DNA of 64,000 bases from Phytoseiulus persimilis (taxonomy: Eukaryota; Arthropoda; Arachnida; Mesostigmata; Phytoseiidae): the NCBI GenBank assembly GCA_037576195.1, contig CM075103.1, positions 36,345,250-36,409,249 on the forward strand, written 5' to 3'. The notes beneath the pieces were generated by a model, which did not search any database, was not told where the DNA came from, and was given only the letters and a program-made list of their open reading frames with translations. Positions 1 to 10,599 of this stretch are shown one piece after another; position 1 is the stretch's first letter, and each line of letters begins with the position of its first letter. Made by a program: the position numbers and the translations under genes.

Positions 1-87
1 GATCAAATTTCCACGGCTTCTTGGTGTCTCAATCGCAAAACACTTCGGGGTTGTATCATAGCATGCAGGCGTGCGGGTGCAATCCTG

Positions 88-420
88 TCATCTGAGGGGC
101 CCGTTTTTCCTTCCTTCCGAAGGATTCCTTCATTCGGGCCGATGGTACTCCGGAGCAGCTCCCGTGGGCTTCAAGATTCACCTTCACTGACCCCCAGAGA
201 TGTGGTCAACTATCACCTCCATGGACCCTGAAAAGTATGGTCCACTCGACCTCGCGGATTTTCACGGCTCCCGGCTTCTTCCAACCAGTCTTACTTCGAA
301 TTTTCATTCACATCATGCAGGCTTGAAAGTAAAAGTACGTCATCTGAGGGGTCTCGATATCTGAGCGGTCCGTTATCTGAGGGATGATTTGGCGAAATTC
401 AGGGTGCGTTATCTGAGAGA
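88..420. repeat. Scattered short repeats of the TATCTGAG type
   Basis: Five copies of a short motif (C/T)ATCTGAG(G/C/A)G occur here, near 88, 341, 358, 373 and 410. Four of them fall within about 75 bases. Spacing is irregular, so this is a degenerate local repeat rather than a clean satellite. No gene is recognised between 1 and about 1,130. Confidence 0.5.
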
Positions 421-1134
421 TTTCAGGGTACTCCTCCATCCCTTCGCAGTCGTTGAATCGTCCACTCGTCAGCTCGTAAAGGTGTTTTGGCTGGTACAAT
501 TTTTCCAGCTTATCCCAGTTTCTTTGTCCCGGATTGAAGTGAAAAGGCTGCTCTCGACGGACTCCCATGAGGCACAGTCGAACAGATGGGTTTCCATTGC
601 AAATTTCCGATCGCGATAATCTGAGGCTCCTTCCAACTTCTCGAACGAGCTTCGTACAGCGACATTCTGCACGACTGCTCCGGACTTTGCTCTGGAACCT
701 GATGATGCGTTCCGAACTTCTCGCCAAACAACAAGCAGCAACTCTCAAGGTAGGATCCACTGCTGACAAGCGTTTTCACTTTGCCTGAGGAACACAACTA
801 CAAAGAGGGCTCTCGCAACCTAAAACGACTTTCAAAGGTCTCGTTTCCCCATCGCCGCTCGATACACTTACATCGATCAAGGCCCTTCCCGCCTCTTCTT
901 CCAGGAACAGACTGGTATGGGAGCTCTTGAGAGGACGCAACATCTCTTAAGAACATTCTCGGGAGCGCCGGTCCTTCGGAGAGTTAGCGAGCACTCTCGC
1001 TCGTGAACGTACATCGGTTGGCTCCCGTGTCAATTCCCAGGATTCTTTCGTAAGCATCGATTCCGTACAGATCTCAGTTTTTCGTGAGCTTTCATTCGTC
1101 GAGAAGTAGGTTCATATAAGCTGGATCGATATGA

Positions 1135-1345
1135 GACTCTTCATGTTCGATGGTGAGAAACTATGTCTCCCAGCAGGTTCTTGTACATGGAAAAGGATCG
1201 CTCCACTTCTACATCAGAGAGGATGGAGTGCTTGCATTTTTCGGAGTCTTTCCCTTACATTATCCGCCAGTGATCGGAATCGGGACTCTTGCACATAATT
1301 TTCTTGAGCCGTATCGCGGGAGGATCTTTGAGACTTCTCTGAATT
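1135..1345 (-). pseudogene. hAT-family transposase remnant, C-terminal dimerisation region
   Basis: Read on the minus strand, positions of about 1230 down to 1150 encode DVEVERSFSMYKNLLGD. This matches the hallmark of the hAT C-terminal dimerisation domain (a VERSFS-type core followed by K..L.D/R). A stop follows soon after the motif, and another stop lies just upstream in the same frame, so this is a broken fragment and not an intact transposase. The rest of the protein is not recognisable nearby. It differs from the hAT remnant at 7.2-8.6 kb, which has its own copy of this domain, so it represents a second element. The call rests on the motif alone. Confidence 0.5.
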
Positions 1346-1612
1346 GAGCTAGAGGTGCCGATCGTGCAATTCTGAAAGTTTCGCGATCAAATCGAGCTGG
1401 ACTAACAAGTCTGGGTCATCGACTGAGGATTTCAGCAACGAACTGCCCGCAGGTTTTGTTTGAATTCTCGAGACGAGCAATCCGATTCCCTCAAAATTCT
1501 CATGAGGGTGGAATGCGGTGCTTAGAAATGCACTCCAGCTTGTGATCAGTAGCTCAGGTCGTTCGATATCGACAATGTTTCCAAAGGGCGTCGCTTCGTT
1601 TGCGAAGTACAC

Positions 1613-4600
1613 CTCGCTACCTTTTGAAACTCCGTTGCCCCAGTCAATACACAGCCCCGCGGATAACGAGCGCTTTGTTGCTCGAAAACCCTTCGATACG
1701 TAGGTTCATTCAGAGCCATGGTCGATCAGTCGATCTGGAATCGAGCCTGAAAACCGGACATTTCCTCGCTTCCTCAAGAGAACCGGACCAACGGTAGGGA
1801 AGGCATGCCCGGTCATATGGGAGCTCTGATAATCATATGAACAACTGGGTTGGAGCCTTCCCTGGAGCCTGATTCTCCTCCCCTCAAGAGCTGCGAACTC
1901 TTTCGGAGCCCGACTCTTTCGTGGCGGATTGCTCGATTGACAGGAATGCAGGAATTTACAGCCTCCTTAGTGACATGGTGCATCGAAGATCATTTCTGAT
2001 AAGGTTTCGGCGGAACTCAAGCCGAGAGTCAGAAAGAGCCGGAGGATCATAAGAATATTTCGAACAGAGATACGAAAGCTGAATCAATAGATGGACCCGA
2101 GGGCGCGATGTATGATGGTTCGTCGGCATAGCGAAGAATCAGATGCCACAATCGGACTCTGATGATTCCGGACGCCGAATCTTCCAGGGAGAACTCGAGT
2201 TTCTCAATGTATCAGGCACGGAGGGGCGATTTTCTTTTGCGCCATGAGCCTGAGAGAAACCAATAGACAACGAGTCGCCACAGTTGACGTTCCATTCGTA
2301 CCTAATCGAAGGAGCAGCATCGAAGTGAGTGATAGCTGAGTACATCGGTGACAGTGACGATACGATGGAGTTGAAGTAACAAGTGGGGCTGTAGAGGAAG
2401 AACGCCCTGACTTCTCCAACACCTTCTCGGAGTAGCTATCGAGCTCCATCCTATACCGCAGTAGTCTTCCTCATGATCGAAACCACTCGGCGAATCGGCT
2501 CGAACACCGCGGAGAACTTCCGTTCACAAGCGTCCGTCAACGCACGAGAGAAGTCGACCAAGATCAAGGGGGCCCGGCGGTTTGAGGCTCAGTACTCCGG
2601 CTGCGCCGATTGAGCGATTGGAGTACAGAACTGGTGCCGGTTGAATCCACTGAAATTCACCCCACGGGCGGGAAACCTCATCAAAGGAGGTAAACCCCTC
2701 CGACAATACGGTCTCGACAGAGGATGTCGAAGACTGTCCGGAACGAGCTTGACCTGACATGAGAGAGAACTCGTGGTTGTGAATGAACAATCCAACCCTG
2801 CTACATGATCAAGGAGATCAGAGTTCCAGAGAGATTTCTGATGGCTTCAATCGTGTGATAGATCGGTAGGGTCACCTCAAGGAAACGAGTTCTCATTGAA
2901 CCCGATCTTTGTGTGATCTCGAGTCTCTGCACCAGACTCGATATGAGAGTTCGGAAAGTAGGACCCCATCTGTGAGAGATCCCGATCATGCTCCTCTCTG
3001 TTCTAACCGCGGATGTACCAGGTCTGCATCCATGTTCGCGAATCCAGAGCCGAGATCGCGGAAAAACTATGCCCGGCTCTCATCGAATGGTGATCAGGGG
3101 GGCTCTCGATGGTTCGATGTCGATTTACCAGTTGCATCACAGAATTCGGGAAGCTCAACGACCAACGTCGACGAAAAGTCAGGACCATCGACGTCTGACC
3201 CAAGGTCACCCGACCAGCTCTTCGAGGATCACGATGATGTATTGTGGAGCCTCGACCGCCCTTGAGCTTGAATGCTGCGCCAAACGAAAGAAACCCTATC
3301 CAACGAAGCCCGCCAGTGTCCGGGCAGCGTATCGAAGATGTCAGGAGCCCTCGATCCGATATCGTGGAGCCCTTACAACCAGAGTCGGTCGGTGCCACCA
3401 TCATCGTAACCATTCCGGTTTGTCAGGCAGTCCAAGACAGCCTTCAGACGGCGATCCTGAGAGCGGCAAGAAAGTACAGTGGAGCGGGCCTTGGACAGAG
3501 TACATCGAATAACAACAGCTTCAACTCGCCGGTGGGCCCCGAATGACCCGAAGAACGAGGTGCTCATTGCGCGAATGACCGAGTTTAGATATCGATGTAC
3601 TGAACAAGAGCGTTAGTCTTGGCAATATTCCCTCCGTGCCTCACTCCGATGGACTCCGATAGGACGAACGGCCTACATATATGCAGAACGCTGAAGTGAC
3701 AGCTCAACAGTCAAGAGGGAAGACCTAGGCCGAGGTGCATCAGAGGGAACGCGGGCTCAGTCTAGAGTATGTCTTGAGATACTCTATGAAAAGCAGATCA
3801 CAGCACAATCCCGGATGAATCGAATAATTCCTGCTAGAGAAAGTTTGTGTTATTGATGTCGAAAACGATCCATGTATTTGAGGTCTATATGATTAAAGTT
3901 CTAGTGTAATCGAGGAAGCAGTCAGTCACCTACACAGCTAGATAAATATCGCGGCAGTCTCCCAATCCGAGCAATAACGCAGTGAAGCGTAGAACAATGG
4001 CTCGTGTCAGCTGCCGAGTATACGTTTGACTGAGGTACGCCCGTGACCTCGGCGGAGAATGAGCTCAGAACAGCTCTTGGCTGAACTAACCGGGTGAGTG
4101 CGCTTGTGCCCATCACTGTCCGATGCGGACACGCGCTGAGATGCTCGAGTAACGGATTCGCTGCCGAGTTGATTGCTGACTTTTTTCGGAGCTTGTATGA
4201 TTGAACGAGAGGCAGAATGGTTGAGCAGATGGTCCTCGGAGCAGGAACTCCATGATTTGGCTCAAGAATCGATTAGTTCTCATGAGCTGCAATGGGACAT
4301 TGGTGTCAACGTCTGACTCCAGAAGATATCATCCAGTCAGCTGCGAGATCACCTCCATCCGACGTGGAACGCTCCCCGCCCCTCGGTCTGAAGACCCGCC
4401 TCCCGAAAGGCGACTCACGCGGGCCGTGGTCTCACGGCAGTGAGGCGGTCTTCTCCCCTCGACCGAGGACTTCCAATTCTCGCGGCGTTTGCGAGACGGA
4501 AGACGAATGATCCGGACCGAATACCGAGACGATTCGGACGAAAGGACCAGACCATACATCAAGCTTGAGTATCTCTGCATGACGCTCGTGAGGTGGAAAT

Positions 4601-5911
4601 TCTCCAGTTGGTCACCTGTTCTACGATGCCGGAGTCCATTGGTGGCGTCAACGAAATTCTGAGAGCTCTCTTGTTCGCTCAGCCCAGTCGGCGCGGCGGT
4701 GGTCTCTCTCCGTGACGTCATATCCCGGCGATATTCTCAAGCTGGAGTGAGCCCGGCGAGGAAATGTCAAGAATTCTCAAGCTCAACGGGGGCGAGCTTA
4801 TGCGTCCCGATGTGTGTCGACGAGTTTCAGCTGTACTCGGATGAGCCGAGTTCCTCTGGAGTCCGAGCTGTCTCCCGCGCCTGCTGCAGGTGTACCGAGG
4901 ACGAGTCTAGTTGAACCGGTTCTCTAGGAATACGATGGGAGGGAAGAAATCTAACTCGGCTCGCAAAGAGACGTGGTCTAAAATTGTGGCGTAGGATACT
5001 GTGTGAGCCCCATTGAGTAAGCCTCCTCCTGTGAGAGCCACCTGCATAACTGCGCTTCAACCAGGTCCTACCACTACTCCGCCGCACTGTTAATGCGGGC
5101 ACGTGGTAGGATTGCTCCTTTATGGAGTGCACTTTCTGCAATTGGTCCGGGGACTTTCCCTAGGGCATGGTTCGTGAACTACCAGGAGTTCCGTTTGAGG
5201 CCCCATAGCAGGTAGAGCACCCTCCGCACAGAGTCTAAGGGGGTGCTCTCACCTCATATACCGAAGGCTCGCGCGCGGCACACATATTCGAGCCAGCGAA
5301 CTAGATTGACTCAAGTTATGCCGAGAGTGCCTCTCCTTCGGGAACTGACATTACTCACTCTCGATGATATCTCCGCTGCGAAGCGAAATAAAACTGCTTT
5401 CAGTCAGTTGACGATTGTTTCCCGCGGCTGAGGAAGGTTTCATGTAACTTGGACGGAACAGCTGTGGCGGGGCGCTACGTGAGTATGTGAAGAAAGAAGA
5501 GGACGATGTATCGCTACAATGGGGAGAGCGTGAAACCCGCTCTCATCGAAAGCGCAGCGCGAGCTGATCAGACGCAGCTCATGCACTTGGTCCGTGAAAT
5601 TTGAAATAAATTTGCCCTTCGCACGGAAAGTGCAGGTGAGGCAGAGTCTCCACGAAGATGCTGAAAGACGCTGGGAAACGAATTCCTGACGGCTCTAGTT
5701 GGGAAGATTACTTAGAATCTCCAAAAGGAAGAGAGAGGGAACGAAATTCTGATTCTGACGGCGGGTTGATGAGGAAACGAGCCAAACTACTAAGCCTTGA
5801 TGGCATCGCTGCTCCACGTCTAGGGATTCCTAAGTCGGATCTCAACGTCCTTAGTAAATTCCACCGCTGAACGACCTCGCACAGCAGAACCATCCACCTT
5901 CACCCATGATT
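1613..5911. other. Gene-poor stretch with no recognised gene
   Basis: No coding region with family similarity was recognised. Two plus-strand ORFs overlap at 2909-3265 and 3244-3546 in different frames. Both are rich in Ser, Pro, Arg and Asp and could be a broken disordered or gag-like protein, but no motif supports this. A copy of the motif ATGCCCGGTCATATGG at about 1804 is shared with the inverted-repeat element at 5.9-6.65 kb. The stretch at about 5000-5240 has an unusual phrase-like composition of the kind seen in transposon ends, without a diagnostic feature. Confidence 0.4.
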
Positions 5912-6654
5912 AGAGACGCCATATGACCGGACGTTTTTCTCATGAAAACTGGAGATGGCTCGGACAGGATATCAGTGTCGAAACCGGACATCAAACCGGA
6001 TATTTCAAGATCCACCAATGTATATGAGTGGACGGGGCTCAAGCCTCGATATGTTTCCCTCATTCCACGCAGCATCGATGAGTACTCCAGTACTAGGCTG
6101 AGCAGCCAGAGTGAACTCCACTTTCTCTTCAATTATATCCATTGTCTGTTCCTCTGAGCACCGGGTTCTTTAGTCGAGATCTTCTCCCAATACGAGTATC
6201 CAGAGGCACTTCGCTCGGAGTATTCCCCGACGCAATGTAATTCGGACATGGAGAAGCGTATTTTTCAGTTTTCCGCTGGAAATAAGTCTTTGCGTGGGGA
6301 ACTAACGCTCTGAGTCTGCCACGGGGGAGGCTTGCTCTGCTCTCGCGGTGGCTGGCGCGGGCAATTTTCGCCGCTAGCCGACGAAACAGTGGTCTGCGAA
6401 GACGGTGCTCAACCGTCCGCGGGCGTGATGCGCTCTCACACGGTAAATGCTCTCCAGAGCCGGACATTTGCTCCCGGAAGGGCTTGGAATCGGACTGGGC
6501 TTCCTTCGATCTCTCAACTGTGGAAAATTATCTTCTTGGATCCCGAACTTTGGACCTTTTCTCCAAAACCTCAGAATCCGGACATTTCCCCCTGAAATCC
6601 CGAGAACCTGACAAACCGGACGGACAAGGACATGCCCGGTCATATGGCGTCTCT
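5912..6654. mobile_element. Small inverted-repeat element, probably a non-autonomous DNA transposon
   Basis: Positions 5912-5930 (AGAGACGCCATATGACCGG) are an exact inverted copy of 6636-6654. The flanking bases also largely match, giving a 743-bp segment bounded by inverted repeats. Inside it the motif ACCGGACAT or a close variant recurs (about 5985, 6461, 6579 and 6616), as expected of subterminal transposase-binding repeats. Diverged copies of one end occur at about 1804 and, as isolated CCGGACATT motifs, at 1758 and 14478. No transposase is encoded between the repeats. The superfamily cannot be assigned. Confidence 0.5.
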
Positions 6655-7200
6655 ATCCATGATCCATGGGGACTCAAGCTCAAACCATTCCATTTATATC
6701 CCGAGAAAAAAAACGGACAATCATGCATTCGATGCATGCTGCCTGATGTCATGCTTCCAGTGAACATTGATGTTCACTTGAGTCCAGCATCTCTCTCACT
6801 TCTCATGGAACATCCCGGTCATTCCAAGGAGTCCGGTGTCCGATGATTCCATCTCGTTTCGATACAGAGTACCTTTTATACTCACAATAGTGCGATCGTG
6901 CCACTACCTAGCTGGAGTACTCAGTCGATTTATTCACATTGACTGCAGCGTCGTTTGGCGGGAATGCTCAAGTTACCCTACTGGTGAAAGCGATTCCCCA
7001 CAGCGAGTTTGCACTCTGAAAGGAAAAGAGAGAACTGCTCTCAGAGAATTTCCGCTGGATGGAGAGCGAAAAGCGGATGATTCTGAGCTCAGCTTCTGGA
7101 GGATCTGCGTAACGGTGCCCGGTCCCTACAGTGTTCTCAATATCCTGGATTTGGGAGAAACCAAGACAGAGAACGGACCGACATTTGCTGACGATTCTGC
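6655..7200. other. No recognised gene; one unsupported ORF
   Basis: A plus-strand ORF (6836-7249, 137 codons) has no recognised motif. Its end overlaps the start of the hAT remnant in another frame. It may be the decayed 5' part of that element, but nothing in the sequence proves it. Confidence 0.3.
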
Positions 7201-7204
7201 TTTA

Positions 7205-8629
7205 TTCCGGCACACGCCTCGGATAGACAGCTACCCTGCGTTAGAGTAGTTCTGCATCACCCGGATGATGAAATCGACCTGCAATGCGTCGCTCTGCAAA
7301 CGCCTCCCAAGGGAGCGGCTATCCTCGGAGAGATACGAACCACGTCGAACGATTTTGAGCTGAACGGATATAATTTGTTCGCTGCGATAACCGACTCGGC
7401 CAGTAACATGGTCAAGGGTTTCGCAGATCGCGTTCACATCTGCTTCGCGGACTCCTATGTAACACCTAGCAGCAAAATAGTGCTGGCGCTCCGCTCGCGT
7501 TCGATGCTTATTCATCGGCATATCATCCATGAGAAAACTATGATCGCTCAGCTCGCAAAAGAGAGAGCACAGCGAACTTACTTGGAAGAGCTGTAAAGAA
7601 CGGACGACATTGAGAGCGTGAGGCAGCTAAAATGTTCACCTGCTCTTCGTCAGGCATTCTTGTACTTTGCTTGTACGTTGCTTCCGTGCGCAGAGCCCAC
7701 TGATCCAAGCTTCGTTCCCGGTTCTGCAGGTTGGAAGCGCGGATCACAGATGATTCACGGACCTAGATCACGAAGTTCATCCACGCGGCTACGATCCCAA
7801 GGCTTTCAAATCTGATGTTCCGAATCGGTGGAGATCGGTCCGCTCCTTATTTGAGTCAGCAGCTGCATCACACGACATCCTCAATGAGGTCCTGATCAAA
7901 ATTGTTTTGCACGAATACATTATCAACCCCGAGGACGAGTATAGAATCCAGATCGATGCGCGGCTCTACCGAGTAGGTTCGTCAACGAATCTCAAGCGAA
8001 TGTTTTCTTGACGCGGGAGAACTCTGCTTTCGAGTGCTGACAACCAAGAGAGACGTAACACCTTCTGTTCTTTTTCAGATGATACTTGATCTCATGCTGC
8101 TGATGCAAACATCACGAAAACCGTCCACTAATCTAGTAGCGCTCGGCGTGCTCTACATCGAAGATAACCTCTCGAACTTGTCGCAGGAAATCCGACCGGA
8201 CCTCAGTTCGACGGCAGCAAGCTTCCAAAATACTCTGGCGAATGAACTGAGGCAATGTATCCGTGCTCGGATGTGCCTCTTCGACCATATTGAAATAATA
8301 GGAGCTCTTCTGGACCCGGAGATGAAGAATTTGTTCGCAGGGGTCGATCGATATCTTGCCATACTAAACTCAGTGGAATAAACTCAGTGGAAGCAGTAAC
8401 TCGAACGCGAGGGACAGAATGCTCGGTTGCTGGAAAACGAACAAATCGATATTCCCTGATATTGCCGCATTGGCAAAGATCTTTCTATCCATACCACCTC
8501 AGCGGAGCTGGAACGGCGTTTCTCCGCCGCCGGGAACTTACTCCGGGAACAACGATGTCTCATTGAGCCTGTGACCAAGACAAAAGCTTCTTTTATCCAC
8601 GATAATGAGAACTTCTTATCTACCATTTG
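7205..8629 (+). pseudogene. hAT-family transposase pseudogene
   Basis: Successive plus-strand reading frames give a hAT transposase in the correct order. 7249-7596 encodes the catalytic-core segment with FAAITDSASNMVKGF, the TDNASNM-type motif around a catalytic aspartate. About 7807-8010 encodes DVPNRWRSVRSLFES, the conserved RW segment. 8034-8381 encodes a helical stretch with ALLDPEMKNLF, matching the LDPR-K motif. About 8480-8629 encodes IHTTSAELERRFSAAGNLL and ends in a stop at 8627-8629, the C-terminal dimerisation domain. The pieces lie in different frames and are separated by stops at about 7594-7596, 8008-8010 and 8379-8381, so at least three breaks destroy the gene. The zinc-finger N-terminus and terminal inverted repeats were not found. 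Confidence 0.78.
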
Positions 8630-8711
8630 AACGGGTCGAAATGGAACTCCGGATGTTTCCAGGGTCTTATTCTCTCCCCTGTTTGCTTGTCAAGCTCACG
8701 ACGGAGCCACG

Positions 8712-9086
8712 TCACGGCGCAGGTCCCTGCCGCCATGCGCCGCGGCTCACGCCACCACTGTGAACATTTTCGTCCGCCGCCGCCGCCGTCGATTCAGGCC
8801 ACGGCGCACAGCCCTCCTGGGGAACAGCTGGGTTCCTGCCGGCGGTGATATGGACCTCAACAGGGAGTGCGGGAACTTCTTCTGGCCGGACTACGTAGGG
8901 AGGGTCTTCAAGCGGCTCAAAAAGATCCTTGAACTCCTCCGGGTAGTTCCTCCTCACGAAAGTATCCATACTGCACCTCGTTGTTTCTGTAGATTGGCTT
9001 GGGTTGTCCCCTGATAATTTGTCGAACTTATAATCTGCCACGCCACACTCTTTGTATTGGCTATCCATGTTTTCTGTTCTCCCCAA
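8712..9086 (-). pseudogene. Possible Ty3/gypsy pol fragment (protease-RT junction)
   Basis: A minus-strand ORF of 124 codons contains RRNYPEEFKDLFEPLEDPPY. This resembles the linker just before reverse transcriptase in Ty3/gypsy polyproteins (Y-P-E-F/V-F-x-x-L followed by a basic PRR stretch). Just downstream the matching PRRAVRRGL-like stretch appears only in a different frame, which would be a frameshift. A low-complexity GCC/CGC run follows. It lies on the opposite strand from the integrase remnant at 9.4-10.1 kb, so the two are not one intact element. This is a resemblance, not proof. Confidence 0.35.
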
Positions 9087-9403
9087 TTAGGACTCGGCGA
9101 CCTTTGTCGCCGTCAATGAGTGAGATTCTGAGAGGGGAGAAAGACGATTTCGAGACAGAACGACACTGCACAGCCAGTGCTCCTACGATGTTCTTCGAGA
9201 TTCGTTCCAGTTGACGCTATTTTCACGGCTCTACCATCTATTGTCATACCTCTACCTCTCGATCCCAACTCTTCATGTTCAATAGACACATGTCCTGCGA
9301 TGTTCAATACACGTTCAATCGAGCTGTAGGTGTCGACCCTCGGCTTCTCGTTTCATAGGTGCACTTTCTGGAGTGGTGAACGCCTGGAATGTTCTGACTG
9401 ACG

Positions 9404-10129
9404 GTGGTTCAGGAGATCCATTACGCTGAAAACAGGGCGGCTCTAGAGTTCTCAAAGGCCCTCTCAGATCTACTTGTGGTCTCGCAGACTCGCCACGAGC
9501 TGCTCCCTCTGAGTTCACGGGGCGAGAGACTGAATTCCAATCCAATCGTCAATCGGAAGTTATCCCACTTCTTGCAGCGTCTCAGTTCTTCCCGCGCCAA
9601 GGTGAGAAGGCGCTCCCGCGATTTTGGTCATCCGTGTTGTACCCGGCGATCAACTACATTGAAGCGTTGCCCGCGACGCCACGGAAGGAGCGACAACGGT
9701 GGTCATCTCACCTCTGCTTCGTTCGCGGAACTTTGTCAAAAATTCGCAATTATCCTGCTGCGATCTTCTCCGTACACCACAATGAGCAATGGTTTGGCCG
9801 AGAAAATGTTGTGTTCTCTGGAAAATGCAATCGAGAGCACGGGTCCAGTGGGCTTGGACGAAGCCCTGTCGGCATACAAGTACACACCAGCTGCATCTCT
9901 CAACGGAAGAACTCCCTTTGAGACCCACTTCGGTCGGCCGCGTCGTTCGTTTGTTCCCATTTTTGGGTCCCAGTCTTCCTCGATTTCGGACAGCAGCAGG
10001 AAGTTCAAGATTGATTTCGACAGGCACCATGGGACGCGTCCACGGCTCTCCCGAAGAGGGGAGAAGGTCGTCGTCGCCGGGCTGCACAAACGGCGTCGAG
10101 TACCCGCAACGTTTGTGGAGCGGTCCTGA
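9404..10129 (+). pseudogene. Ty3/gypsy retrotransposon integrase remnant
   Basis: This 241-codon ORF contains, from about 9690 on, the second half of an integrase core. It has SDNGGHLTSASFAELC (second catalytic Asp), then SSPYTTMSNGLAEKML (third catalytic acidic residue, Glu), then LSAYKYTPAASLNGRTPFE, the conserved stretch after the core. The tail gives an R/K-rich segment, and the reading continues in another frame to about 10360. The N-terminal zinc-binding HHCC and the first catalytic Asp are absent, and unrelated sequence precedes 9690. The element therefore lacks a functional integrase. A polypurine tract and LTR-like start follow at 10361-10373. Confidence 0.72.
9635..9690 (+). repeat. 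LTR-start-like repeat, internal copy
   Basis: About 55 bases beginning TGTTGTACCCGGCGATC repeat, with roughly 80% identity by eye, at 10373. This copy sits directly in front of the integrase DNGGHL motif, where integrase sequence should continue upstream. It therefore marks a rearrangement junction. Confidence 0.6.
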
Positions 10130-10360
10130 CCCGTCTCGAGATGGACTGCAAGTGTGTGGTACGGTATCTCAATCAAATCTAAAAACGGACGGCTTCGTGG
10201 ACCGACGAAAGCGATCTCCGCCGGTGTCCGTAACCGCGGCAGGACCGTCCGAAGATTCTGAGGACAATGCAGGACCGACTTCGCGCTCCGGTAAAAGGAA
10301 GGCGACGGTCCTTCAGCTCAGTTGGGCGAGGATGGCAGCGACGACAGCACGAGCCCGCTG

Positions 10361-10430
10361 AAGCAGGAGGAATGTTATACACGGCGATCAACTACAACGA
10401 AGCGTTCCCCGCAACGCCATAAAAAGAGAG
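10361..10430 (+). repeat. Polypurine tract and probable LTR start
   Basis: The purine run AAGCAGGAGGAA (10361-10372) is directly followed by TGTTATACACGG, the typical layout of a polypurine tract before a 3' LTR that begins with TG. It lies just past the end of the gypsy polyprotein remnant, as expected. The far end of the LTR and a matching 5' LTR were not found, apart from the short copy at 9635. Confidence 0.5.
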
Positions 10431-10599
10431 GTCATCTTCGAATGAATTCTTGCTTGCTGATCCACTCTCCAAATCTCAACGTAGTTGTCCTGATCCTATC
10501 CCGATACACTTCAATCCAGATCTCTGCTCAATGCGTGATTCTCTCACTGAGGGCGATTCCAAAGAGCTCTCCGAAGCTGCCCGATGGTAGGTTCATAAC

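Noticed and set aside
2988-3512. 174-codon plus-strand ORF
   Set aside because: Overlaps two other open frames of similar quality and lacks motifs; frame cannot be chosen.
5140-5165. GGGGACTTTCC, an NF-kB/Dorsal-like site
   Set aside because: A single short site with no gene nearby; expected by chance.
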